NCBI GenBank assembly: GCA_944321125.1
Contig: CALUKD010000010.1
Location: 1-64,000 of the forward strand
DNA from: Candidatus Butyricimonas faecavium
GTDB taxonomy: Bacteria; Bacteroidota; Bacteroidia; Bacteroidales; Marinifilaceae
Length of the DNA stretch: 64,000 nucleotides
Direction of reading: 5' to 3'
Of the stretch, positions 1 through 8,064 are shown one piece after another; position 1 is the first letter of the stretch; every line of letters begins with the position of its first letter. The notes under the pieces were generated by a model. The model was not told the DNA's origin. It saw only the letters and a list, made by a program, of their open reading frames with translations, and searched no databases. A program made the translations under genes and the position numbers.

Positions 1-27
1 TAAAAAGAAAAAAATATCTGCATTCCA

Positions 28-56
28 TTTGTAAGCATGAAAAATTAGTATATTTG
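28..56 (+). promoter_or_regulatory. Bacteroidetes-type promoter of polysaccharide locus 1
   Basis: TTTG at 28-31 and TATATTTG at 49-56 match the Bacteroidetes -33 and TAnnTTTG -7 elements, 17 nt apart. Transcription would start near 62, leaving a leader of about 255 nt before upxY. No inverted repeat pair flanks the promoter, so there is no sign that it is invertible. Confidence 0.6.
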
Positions 57-318
57 CAGCGCAATAATCGATCGTTTTTTTAGATTAATAGTCTAGAATC
101 AGTAAAATCAGATTATTTGCGTGGGGATGAATATAATCCTTCCAGAAGACAGTTTTTACGTGCTGTACCTGTTTAAGGATGGTGCGTGGGACACATGGGC
201 ATAAAAAGTTAAGCCTGATTCTAAAGGTTAATGCGCGAAGCGTATCTACATCAATCGTGATATATCAAATTTTTATTAACCAATCACGAGAATTTCCAGA
301 TTTCACAAGCTATAAAAT
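57..318 (+). promoter_or_regulatory. Long 5' leader of locus 1
   Basis: This 262-nt stretch has no convincing gene and lies between the promoter and the upxY start. Near its end TCGTGAT (255-261) can pair with ATCACGA (283-289) across a 21-nt loop, about 30 nt before the start codon. In Bacteroides, UpxY proteins relieve termination inside the 5' leader of their own capsule operon. By analogy, this leader is the likely target. No clear hairpin with a U-tract was found. Confidence 0.45.
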
Positions 319-843
319 ATGTCAGAGGGTACGAGAAAAATACATTGGTATGCGGCGTACACTAAAATCAATCAGGAATTAACGATTAAAAAGCGGTTAG
401 ATCACTTGGCGATAGAAAACTATCTAGCTATGCGTGATGAAGTTCGTGAGACTTCTTCCGGGAAGAAAAACGTGCGGGTAATCTTGATCCCTCATTTGAT
501 TTTTATTCGGACGGATCAAACAACAGCTTTCTCGTTACTTAATGAACATGGTTTAAGCGTCGTTTACCTGAAAGACTTAGAAACTCGTCATTTGCTGATA
601 GTTCCCGATAAGCAAATGCGTGATTTTATGTTCTTGCTTGACTTTTCAGATTCCACCGTGGAGGTGATCAATGAAGAGTTGAAGCGAGGCGATCGGGTAA
701 GGGTAATCAAAGGTCCGCTAATTGGACTTGAAGGAGAATTGCTCCGCATAAAGGGGCATAAACGCATAATAGTACGCCTGGAAGGGGTTGTTTCTGTGGC
801 AACCTCTTACATTCCGGGTTCATTCCTAGAAAAAATAAAATAG
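319..843 (+). CDS. upxY: UpxY/NusG-family transcription antiterminator of locus 1
   Basis: 174 residues with the architecture of a specialised NusG paralogue. The NusG N-terminal domain starts at the Trp-Tyr pair (residues 10-11) and runs to about residue 105. A KOW-type segment (about 123-155, GDRVRVIKGPLIGLEGEL) follows. In Bacteroides, UpxY proteins bind elongating RNA polymerase and prevent early termination in their own capsule locus. Placement as first gene of a long polysaccharide operon fits. The start is the ATG just after the leader hairpin; an alternative frame starting at 179 overlaps it and has no family resemblance. The next gene starts 5 nt downstream, suggesting coupled translation. 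The function is inferred from family and position. Confidence 0.9.
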   Translation: MSEGTRKIHWYAAYTKINQELTIKKRLDHLAIENYLAMRDEVRETSSGKKNVRVILIPHLIFIRTDQTTAFSLLNEHGLSVVYLKDLETRHLLIVPDKQMRDFMFLLDFSDSTVEVINEELKRGDRVRVIKGPLIGLEGELLRIKGHKRIIVRLEGVVSVATSYIPGSFLEKIK

Positions 844-848
844 AGATA

Positions 849-1553
849 GTGGCGATGAATCTTAATGATTTGTACAAGAAAGTATCGGCCATCCCGATCG
901 GGGATTTTCCCCCATCCGCGTTGTCTGGCTTATTGCATGGGTATATCTCGGTTTATTCCATCGTGCGAGTAAACCCGTGGTTGGAAGACGTGTATGGTAG
1001 CCAATGGGACATCCATGAACGGATTCGGGAAATAGCAGGGGAGTTAGCGGATTTGATAAAAGATCCGGCTGTTGCATTGGAAGATCGAGTGGGGTATGTT
1101 GCCGACTTGATGGAAACTTATTTGACCTATTCCGACATGGATTTTTTAGATATTGCGTTGGATGCGGCTTACGGGATTATATCCCCGGAGAGGAATGGAG
1201 AGATCGTGTTACCTTGTCGGACTCCGGAGATGTGTAGGTTGTTGTGTAGTTGTTATTATTTTACGGGGGAGGAGGAATGTGCAAAGTTGGCAAAGGATAT
1301 AATAATGGAATGGGAAAATTGTGTGAAAAAAGCTACTAGGGATCTAGAACAATTGAATGTATGGAAGTGGCTTCAGGCTGAGGAGTTTTATGAGAATATA
1401 ATTGAGGAAAAGAGGCAGGAGATGCAATTAGGAGATATGAATCTTGTTGGGAATAACCTTTTGGCTGGGCTAAGGATTGAGGAGCTAGATTTGAGGTGCG
1501 TTTCTTCATGTTTTGATGTATTAGCAACAAAAGAATATATTAATTTAAAATAA
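849..1553 (+). CDS. Unrecognised 234-residue protein in the UpxZ position
   Basis: I do not recognise this protein. It begins with GTG at 849, or more likely at the ATG at 855 (MNLNDLYKKV), 11 nt after upxY. The sequence looks mostly alpha-helical, with no signal peptide, membrane segment, Walker or Rossmann motif. Cysteine-rich patches occur near residues 118-140 (CRTPEMCRLLCSCYYF) and near the C-terminus. In Bacteroides capsule loci this slot holds UpxZ, a roughly 160-residue inhibitor of the UpxY proteins of other loci. This protein is longer and I cannot match it to UpxZ by eye, so a regulatory role is only suggested by position. It is followed 3 nt later by wecC. Confidence 0.75.
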   Translation: MAMNLNDLYKKVSAIPIGDFPPSALSGLLHGYISVYSIVRVNPWLEDVYGSQWDIHERIREIAGELADLIKDPAVALEDRVGYVADLMETYLTYSDMDFLDIALDAAYGIISPERNGEIVLPCRTPEMCRLLCSCYYFTGEEECAKLAKDIIMEWENCVKKATRDLEQLNVWKWLQAEEFYENIIEEKRQEMQLGDMNLVGNNLLAGLRIEELDLRCVSSCFDVLATKEYINLK

Positions 1554-1556
1554 TTT

Positions 1557-2762
1557 ATGAAAGCTTGTTTCATGGGGTTAGGCTATATTGGTCTGCCCAC
1601 GGCAATTATTGCCGCAAAACATGGTATTGAAGTTACTGGGGTTGATATAAATCCTAGTGTTGTTGAGTTGACAAATCAAGGAAAACTCCATATTGTGGAA
1701 CCGGGATTGGAGGTATATTTACAAGAAGTTGTAAAAACGGGGAATTTAAAAGCTTCTCTGAAGCCGGAAGTTTGTGAGGCTTATTTTATGGTTGTTCCTA
1801 CTCCTTTTAAAGGAAATCATGAGCCGGATATTTCTTACGTGGAGGCTGCAACTCGATCTGTATTACCTCTATTAAAAGCTGGAGACTTGTATGTGATAGA
1901 ATCTACATCCCCCATTGGAACTACAGAGAAAATGAGGGATTTGATTTATGGTGAACGACCGGAATTAAAAGATAAAATATATATAGCTTATTGCCCGGAA
2001 CGAGTATTACCGGGAAACGTGATTTATGAACTGGTGCATAATGACCGGGTGATTGGGGGGATAGATGAAGAGTCAACAAATAAGGCTATCGAGTTTTATT
2101 CACAATTTGTTCAAGGAACATTACATAAAACAAATGCTCGTACGGCTGAAATGTGTAAATTGACAGAAAATTCTTCTCGGGATGTGCAGATTGCTTTTGC
2201 GAATGAGTTATCCTTAATTTGTGATAAAGCGGGAATCAATGTATGGGAATTGATTAACCTGGCAAACAAGCATCCTCGTGTGAATATTCTTCAACCCGGT
2301 TGTGGTGTAGGGGGACATTGTATAGCCGTTGATCCTTATTTTATTACAGCGGATTTTCCGATGGAATCCAAGATTATTGCTGATGCCCGGGAGATAAATA
2401 ATTATAAAGCGTTCTGGTGTGCGGAGAAAGTACAAAACGAGATGTTGAAATTTGAATTACAACATCATTGTAAACCTGTTATCGCCATGATGGGGTTGGC
2501 TTTCAAACCGAATATTGATGATTTGCGGGAATCCCCAGCAAAATATATTACAACTAGAGTGATGCAATCTTGTAGTAATGCGGATATTCTTGTCGTTGAG
2601 CCTAACGTGCAAGAACATAAAGTGTTTAAATTGACTGCATACCGGGAGGCTTACGAGCAAGCGGATATCGTGGTAATGCTGGTGGCTCATGATGAATTTA
2701 AGACTTTACCGTGGACAGACCGGAAAGTGATTCTTGATTTTTGTGGTATTTACAAGAAATAA
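1557..2762 (+). CDS. wecC: UDP-N-acetyl-D-mannosamine dehydrogenase
   Basis: 401 residues, the usual length of the UDP-glucose/GDP-mannose dehydrogenase family. The NAD-binding GLGYIG motif lies at residues 7-12, STSPIGTT at about 116-123, and the catalytic cysteine is C255 in GCGVGGHCIAVDP. The enzyme oxidises C6 of UDP-ManNAc twice to give UDP-ManNAcA. Its substrate is made by the WecB-like epimerase encoded directly downstream, which argues for the ManNAc specificity rather than UDP-Glc or UDP-GlcNAc. The gene starts 3 nt after its upstream neighbour and is part of the same operon. Confidence 0.92.
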   Translation: MKACFMGLGYIGLPTAIIAAKHGIEVTGVDINPSVVELTNQGKLHIVEPGLEVYLQEVVKTGNLKASLKPEVCEAYFMVVPTPFKGNHEPDISYVEAATRSVLPLLKAGDLYVIESTSPIGTTEKMRDLIYGERPELKDKIYIAYCPERVLPGNVIYELVHNDRVIGGIDEESTNKAIEFYSQFVQGTLHKTNARTAEMCKLTENSSRDVQIAFANELSLICDKAGINVWELINLANKHPRVNILQPGCGVGGHCIAVDPYFITADFPMESKIIADAREINNYKAFWCAEKVQNEMLKFELQHHCKPVIAMMGLAFKPNIDDLRESPAKYITTRVMQSCSNADILVVEPNVQEHKVFKLTAYREAYEQADIVVMLVAHDEFKTLPWTDRKVILDFCGIYKK

Positions 2763-2771
2763 ATTGTTTTG

Positions 2772-3923
2772 ATGAAAAAAATAATGTTAGTTTTTGGAAC
2801 TCGCCCGGAGGCGATTAAAATGGCTCCTTTGGTAAAGGAGTTCCAAAAGTACCCGGAACAATTCCAAACTATAGTTTGTGTAACAGGTCAGCATCGAGAG
2901 ATGCTGGATCAAGTGCTTCATATATTCGAAATCGAGCCTGATTATGACTTGAACATCATGAAGCAAGGTCAAGATCTGTACGACGTGACGGCACGGGTTT
3001 TAACCGGAATGCGTGAGGTGTTGAAAGAAACGAAACCCGATGTTGTTTTGGTACATGGCGATACAACGACTTCAACTGCAGCTGCCTTGGCGGCGTTTTA
3101 TCAGCAAATCCCGGTGGGACATGTAGAAGCTGGTTTGCGAACACATAATATTTATAGTCCTTGGCCGGAAGAGATGAATCGCCAAATAACAGGGCGAATC
3201 GCCGCTTATCATTTTGCACCAACACCTTTAAGTCGTCAAAATTTGTTAGCAGAAGGAATTCGTGATGAAAAGATTACGATAACAGGGAACACAGTTATTG
3301 ATGCCTTATATATGGTAGTGGAGCGGATAAAGAATGATAAAACGTTGGAGTTTGGTCTAAATTGCTCCTTGATAAAGGCTGGGTATGACGTGGATCGTTT
3401 GAATGATGGTAAGAAATTGGTGTTAATAACCGGACATAGGCGGGAAAATTTTGGGGATGGATTCATTAACATGTGTCAAGCGATAAAAACATTGTCAGAG
3501 AAATACCCGGATGTGGATTTTGTTTACCCGATGCACTTAAACCCGAATGTGAGAAAGCCTATACATGAGGTGTTCGGGGAAGATTTGTCGAATTTGAAGA
3601 ACATGTTTTTTATTGAACCATTAGAGTATTTGAGTTTTGTGTACTTGATGGAAAAATCAACAATTGTATTGACAGATAGTGGTGGAATTCAAGAAGAAGC
3701 TCCAGGGTTAGGAAAACCTGTTCTAGTTATGCGAAATACAACGGAGCGTCCAGAGGCGTTGGAGGCTGGGACAGTGAAATTGGTTGGAACAGATTTTAAT
3801 AGAATTGTGGAGGAAGTTTCTCGTTTACTAGAAGATCAAAGTTATTATGGAATAATGAGCGAAGCGGTAAATCCTTATGGGGATGGTTTAGCATGTCGAC
3901 AAATTATTATGGAATTAGAATAG
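2772..3923 (+). CDS. wecB: UDP-N-acetylglucosamine 2-epimerase (non-hydrolysing)
   Basis: About 383 residues. [12 protein letters not shown] at the N-terminus, HGDTTTS near residue 93, HVEAGLRT near 115 and [10 protein letters not shown] near 295 are signatures of the non-hydrolysing UDP-GlcNAc 2-epimerases, which have a GT-B-like fold. It converts UDP-GlcNAc to UDP-ManNAc in the cytoplasm and feeds the WecC dehydrogenase encoded just upstream. The reading frame extends to a TTG at 2769, but the ATG at 2772 is the better start. Only one base separates its stop from the next start, so the operon continues. Confidence 0.93.
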   Translation: MKKIMLVFGTRPEAIKMAPLVKEFQKYPEQFQTIVCVTGQHREMLDQVLHIFEIEPDYDLNIMKQGQDLYDVTARVLTGMREVLKETKPDVVLVHGDTTTSTAAALAAFYQQIPVGHVEAGLRTHNIYSPWPEEMNRQITGRIAAYHFAPTPLSRQNLLAEGIRDEKITITGNTVIDALYMVVERIKNDKTLEFGLNCSLIKAGYDVDRLNDGKKLVLITGHRRENFGDGFINMCQAIKTLSEKYPDVDFVYPMHLNPNVRKPIHEVFGEDLSNLKNMFFIEPLEYLSFVYLMEKSTIVLTDSGGIQEEAPGLGKPVLVMRNTTERPEALEAGTVKLVGTDFNRIVEEVSRLLEDQSYYGIMSEAVNPYGDGLACRQIIMELE

Positions 3924-3924
3924 T

Positions 3925-5133
3925 ATGATAAATATTAATCAATTTATTTCAACAGATATAACCTTTCGCTCTGAAAGTATGTTTATATCGGATATTGAAG
4001 CGAATAGGGAACAATTACAAAAAGAGATTGAAGGGAAAAGTCTTTTGGTTATTGGAGGAGCAGGTTCAATAGGTTCTTCCTATATTCGTGCAATATTACC
4101 ATTTAGACCTTCAAAATTAGTTGTTGTTGATCTAGATGAAAATGGTCTTGCTGAACTTACGAGAGATTTACGTTCAACATGGGACATGTTTGTACCTTCA
4201 GAATATAGGACTTATTCGTTTAGTTTTACAGATCCAATTTTCGCACGTATTTTCCGAGAAGAACGTGGTTTTGACATTGTTGCTAATTTTTCTGCCCATA
4301 AACATGTTCGTAGTGAGAAAGATAAGTACTCGGTTCAAGCTTTATTGGAAAACAATGTACTCAAGGCCAAAAAGCTTCTTGATTTATTAGTAGAATATCC
4401 TCCTTGTCATTTTTTTTGTGTATCAACAGATAAAGCAGCAAATCCTGTAAATATCATGGGGGCAAGCAAACGTGTGATGGAAGATATGGTTATGGCTTAT
4501 ACGGATAAATTTAAAGTTACGATGGCTCGTTTTGCTAATGTTGCTTTTTCTAATGGTTCTTTATTGGCTGGTTTTATTAATCGTTTGATGAAAAAACAAC
4601 CTTTAGTAGCTCCAGTGGATGTTCGACGTTATTTTGTTTCTCCAGAAGAAAGTGGTCAAATTTGTATGTTAGCTTGTATTCTTGGTAAAAATGGTGAGAT
4701 CTTTTTTCCAAAATTAGGTGAAGAAAAGATGATTACTTTTTCTTCCATTTGTGATCGTTTTCTAGCAAGCCTTGGTTATGAGAAGCACGAGTGCACAACT
4801 GATGAAGAGGCCAAAAAGTTTGCTTTCGAGATGCCGATGAATAGTAAAATTTATCCTGTTGTTTATTTCAAGAGTGATACAACAGGAGAAAAAGAATTTG
4901 AAGAGTTTTATGTACCTGGAGAGAAATTAAACACAACACGTTTTTTTTCTTTAGGAGTTATCGAGAGGGGGGAGAAACGTCCTATAAAAGAATTAGAGGC
5001 TTTGTTTTACAAATTAGAAACAATCTTTTTAAAACCAGATTTTGATAAATCGGAGATTGTTATATCCTTGAAAGAATTCTTACCTAATTTCGAACATGAA
5101 GAAAAGGGTAAAAATTTAGATCAGAAAATGTGA
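3925..5133 (+). CDS. Soluble CapD-like nucleotide-sugar 4,6-dehydratase/epimerase (Polysacc_synt_2 family)
   Basis: 402 residues. A Rossmann fold starts with GGAGSIGSS at 44-52. The active-site region STDKAANPVNIMGASKR has Met where soluble dehydratases such as PseB/FlaA1 have the catalytic Tyr. That pattern is normal for the large membrane WbpM/PglF class, yet this protein has no membrane segments. The family converts UDP- or GDP-GlcNAc to the 4-keto-6-deoxy sugar. The following aminotransferase, acetyltransferase and CBS-nucleotidyltransferase genes point to a 4-amino-4,6-dideoxy (bacillosamine- or Leg-type) sugar. Which nucleotide it uses cannot be read from the sequence. From here to about 13100 the DNA is clearly more AT-rich than on either side. 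Confidence 0.8.
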   Translation: MININQFISTDITFRSESMFISDIEANREQLQKEIEGKSLLVIGGAGSIGSSYIRAILPFRPSKLVVVDLDENGLAELTRDLRSTWDMFVPSEYRTYSFSFTDPIFARIFREERGFDIVANFSAHKHVRSEKDKYSVQALLENNVLKAKKLLDLLVEYPPCHFFCVSTDKAANPVNIMGASKRVMEDMVMAYTDKFKVTMARFANVAFSNGSLLAGFINRLMKKQPLVAPVDVRRYFVSPEESGQICMLACILGKNGEIFFPKLGEEKMITFSSICDRFLASLGYEKHECTTDEEAKKFAFEMPMNSKIYPVVYFKSDTTGEKEFEEFYVPGEKLNTTRFFSLGVIERGEKRPIKELEALFYKLETIFLKPDFDKSEIVISLKEFLPNFEHEEKGKNLDQKM

Positions 5134-5164
5134 TTAACAAATAAAAATTAATTTCGAATATATT

Positions 5165-6298
5165 ATGGAATATCAGATCCCTTTATTCCAATTAAATTTT
5201 GGGGAGGAAGAGATTCAAGCTGTAACGGAAACAATTCGTTCAAAATGGATATCAACAGGTCCCAAATGTGAAGAGTTGGAAAATCTTTTTGTTAATATGT
5301 TACATGTAAAGTATGCTGTTTCAGTAACGAATTGTACTGATGCATTGCATTTGGCTTGTATTGTTTGTGGATTTGGTCCTGGTGATGAGGTGTTATGCCC
5401 CTCTTTAACTTTTGCAGCTTCTGTAAATTGCATTCGTTATGTTGGTGCTACTCCAGTGTTTTGTGATATTAAAGGTCCAACGCATATAAATATCGATCCA
5501 GTAGAGATTGAAAAAAAAATTACGAGTAAGACTAAAGGTATTATCGTTGTTCATATGGCAGGTTTTCCCGCAGATATGGACAATATTATGGATATTGCGC
5601 ATAGGTATGGATTGAAGGTTATTGAAGATGCGTGTCATGGGCCTTTATCTGAATATCACGGAAAAAAATTAGGAACAATAGGTGATTGTGCTGCTTTTAG
5701 TTTTTTCTCTAATAAAAATATTAGTACGGGAGAAGGGGGAATGTTTGTTTCAAATAGTGAAGAACTTGCGACTAAGGCGTATTTACTGCGTTCACATGGG
5801 ATGACGACGATGTCTTATCAACGTGCTAAAGGTCATGCCACAGCTTATGATATTGTAGATTTAGGTTATAATTTTCGTATGGATGACATTCGAGCTTCAA
5901 TCGGGTGTGTGCAAATGAAAAAACTTCAGGAAGATTTGATAAAACGTGCTCTTGTTCGTCAACGTTATGTGGAGAAATTATCTCAATTGGATAAAATTAT
6001 AGTCCCTTTTGCAGATCATCAAGGGTTTGTATCTAATTATATAATGCCAATAGTATTAATAAATTCAACGAGAGAAAAACGAGATTTAATTCGGGAGAAG
6101 ATTCATGCTGCTGGAATACAGACAAGTGTACATTATCCTGCTGTTCACAAATTTTCTATTTATAAAAATATAGGGGGAGTACTTCCTAAAACAGAATATG
6201 TTTCAGATAATGAGATTACCTTACCTATGTATGCAAAATTGACTGATAACGAGATTGATACAATTGTCGACACTGTGATTAATATCGTGAATGCATAA
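5165..6298 (+). CDS. DegT/DnrJ/EryC1-family sugar aminotransferase
   Basis: 377 residues, typical for PLP-dependent sugar aminotransferases of the AHBA_syn/ArnB/LegC group. EDACH (154-158) supplies the aspartate that contacts the pyridine nitrogen. The Schiff-base lysine is K184 in SFFSNKNISTGEGG. The N-terminal SKWISTGPKCEELE stretch is also typical. It would transfer an amino group, usually from glutamate, to C4 of the 4-keto-6-deoxy sugar made by the preceding dehydratase. The product would be the substrate of the acetyltransferase encoded next. Substrate specificity (C3 or C4 amination, UDP or GDP sugar) is inferred from neighbours only. Confidence 0.88.
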   Translation: MEYQIPLFQLNFGEEEIQAVTETIRSKWISTGPKCEELENLFVNMLHVKYAVSVTNCTDALHLACIVCGFGPGDEVLCPSLTFAASVNCIRYVGATPVFCDIKGPTHINIDPVEIEKKITSKTKGIIVVHMAGFPADMDNIMDIAHRYGLKVIEDACHGPLSEYHGKKLGTIGDCAAFSFFSNKNISTGEGGMFVSNSEELATKAYLLRSHGMTTMSYQRAKGHATAYDIVDLGYNFRMDDIRASIGCVQMKKLQEDLIKRALVRQRYVEKLSQLDKIIVPFADHQGFVSNYIMPIVLINSTREKRDLIREKIHAAGIQTSVHYPAVHKFSIYKNIGGVLPKTEYVSDNEITLPMYAKLTDNEIDTIVDTVINIVNA

Positions 6299-6318
6299 CG
6301 AAATGTTGTTATATACTT

Positions 6319-6924
6319 ATGAAGGATCCTGTAATAGTTGTTGGGGCTTTTGGTGAGATAATCGAGTTGTGTGAAGAATGTGGTTGTACGATTATCGGAT
6401 GTATTGATAATTTGGGAGAATCGCATTATAGAGGGTATCCCATATTGGGAACTGATGATGATTTAAGAAATTTAATTAATTATAAACATATACCTGTTAT
6501 TATAACTCCCGATAAGCCTCACATAAGGAAAAAGTTATACGATCTATATAAGTATTATGGATTTACTTTCAAGACATTAATAAGTCCAAGGGCTAATGTT
6601 TCTTATTCTGCAGTCATTGGGATGGGAACCATAATTCAAGCTGGTGTACATGTCTCAGCAGAAGTTTGTATCGGTGATTTTGTAAAATTGAATAACAATG
6701 CGAACGTGATGCATGAGTGTAAAATCGGTAATTTTTCTACAGTAGCCCCGAATGCTGTCTTATTGGGAAGGGTGCATATTGGAGATGAAGTTTATATTGG
6801 AGCAAATTCAACATTATTACCCGAAATAGACATAAAAAGAGGGGTAACTGTGGGGGCTGGAGCTGTGGTTACAAGAAATATTGTGGACGAAAATATTATT
6901 GTGAAAGGAATTCCTGCAAAATGA
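6319..6924 (+). CDS. NeuD/PglD-family sugar O- or N-acyltransferase (left-handed beta helix)
   Basis: 201 residues. The N-terminal nucleotide-sugar binding part begins VIVVGAFGEIIELCEE. Hexapeptide repeats of a left-handed beta helix follow from about residue 90 (SYSAVIGMGTIIQAGV, KIGNFSTVAPNAVLLG, HIGDEVYIGANSTLLP). This is the architecture of PglD and LegH, which N-acetylate the 4-amino group of UDP- or GDP-4-amino-4,6-dideoxy sugars. The protein stops exactly at GIPAK, whereas relatives usually run on for a few residues. The +1 frame stays open for about 20 more codons beyond the stop, so a small frameshift at the A-run near 6918-6921 is possible. Confidence 0.85.
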   Translation: MKDPVIVVGAFGEIIELCEECGCTIIGCIDNLGESHYRGYPILGTDDDLRNLINYKHIPVIITPDKPHIRKKLYDLYKYYGFTFKTLISPRANVSYSAVIGMGTIIQAGVHVSAEVCIGDFVKLNNNANVMHECKIGNFSTVAPNAVLLGRVHIGDEVYIGANSTLLPEIDIKRGVTVGAGAVVTRNIVDENIIVKGIPAK

Positions 6925-7011
6925 TTATAGTAAACAAATTTTGGATGATTTTGACTTTGTATCCGTCTTAGTAGATAATTACGGATAAACTAACTCTATT
7001 GTTATAATCAA

Positions 7012-8055
7012 ATGATTGAAAATTTAAAAATAGAATCTGATAAATCACTAACAGATGCTTTAAAACAAATGGACGTTGTGGGAAAGAAACTTCTTATGGT
7101 TTTTTCCAGAGGTCAGTTTATAGGTTTATTAAGTATTGGCGATTTACAAAGAGCTATCATTAACAATATAGATTTGATAACTCATGTCGGAGAAATTTTA
7201 CGTGAGGATATTGTAGTTGCAGACGAGGGAGAAAGTATAGAATCTATAAAAAGTAAAATGTTACAAATTCGGGCTGAATTTATGCCCGTGGTAAATGATA
7301 GACGAGAGATTGTGAAGGTCATTTTTTGGGAAGATTTGTTTGGTAGTCCAATACTTCCACCTAAAAAACAATTTCACGTACCTGTTGTGATTATGGCTGG
7401 AGGGTTAGGTTCAAGATTAAAGCCTCTAACAAATGTGATTCCTAAACCTCTTATCCCAATAAATGAAAAAACAATTATAGAACATATATTTGATCGTTTT
7501 AGAGAACACGGTTGTGATAGTTTTTATATTTCTGTAAACTATAAAGCAGAATTGATTGAATACTATCTTGATGAGCAAAATTTACCATATAATATTGTTT
7601 ACTTTAAAGAAAATGTACCGATGGGTACTGCTGGGAGTCTATCATTATTAAAAGGAAAAATAAAGGATACTTTTTTTGTAAGTAATTGTGATATCCTTAT
7701 AGAAGAAGATTATTCTGAAATTTTGGAGTATCATAAACGAAATAATAATGAAATAACTATTGTTGCAGCATTGAAAAGTTATAATATCCCTTATGGGACA
7801 ATTAAGTCAGGAGAAAAAGGTGAATTAAAGGAATTAATAGAAAAACCCTGTTTTACATTTAAAATAAATAGTGGAATGTATATTTTAGAACCTCATTTAA
7901 TTGACGAGATTCCGAATGATAAGTTCTTTCATATCACACAACTTATTGAAAAAGTAAAAAATAGGCGAGGGAGAGTAGGAGTTTTCCCTGTAAGTGAAAA
8001 ATCTTGGAAAGATATAGGCGAATGGAGTGTTTATCTGAAAGAACTTACATATTAA
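7012..8055 (+). CDS. CBS-domain sugar-1-phosphate nucleotidyltransferase (PtmE-like)
   Basis: 347 residues in two parts. The first roughly 115 residues form a pair of CBS-like segments (SIGDLQRAI, FMPVVNDRREIVKVI). From 124 on there is a GT-A-type nucleotidyltransferase with MAGGLGSRLKPLT (128-140), PKPLIPI, a VSNCDI metal-binding segment and INSGMYI. This layout matches PtmE of the Campylobacter legionaminic acid route, which makes GDP-glucosamine. It suggests that the preceding dehydratase, aminotransferase and acetyltransferase might act on a GDP-linked sugar. No Leg synthase (NeuB-like), hydrolysing 2-epimerase or CMP-transferase gene is present, so a nonulosonic acid is not the expected end product. 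An 87-nt gap precedes it. Confidence 0.82.
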   Translation: MIENLKIESDKSLTDALKQMDVVGKKLLMVFSRGQFIGLLSIGDLQRAIINNIDLITHVGEILREDIVVADEGESIESIKSKMLQIRAEFMPVVNDRREIVKVIFWEDLFGSPILPPKKQFHVPVVIMAGGLGSRLKPLTNVIPKPLIPINEKTIIEHIFDRFREHGCDSFYISVNYKAELIEYYLDEQNLPYNIVYFKENVPMGTAGSLSLLKGKIKDTFFVSNCDILIEEDYSEILEYHKRNNNEITIVAALKSYNIPYGTIKSGEKGELKELIEKPCFTFKINSGMYILEPHLIDEIPNDKFFHITQLIEKVKNRRGRVGVFPVSEKSWKDIGEWSVYLKELTY

Positions 8056-8064
8056 TTAGCGGAA

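Noticed and set aside
1-180. Invertible promoter as in many Bacteroides capsule loci
   Set aside because: I searched by eye for a pair of inverted repeats around the promoter at 28-56 and found none.
179-382. 67-codon frame overlapping the upxY start
   Set aside because: It overlaps the well-supported UpxY frame and shows no family features; the leader is better seen as untranslated.
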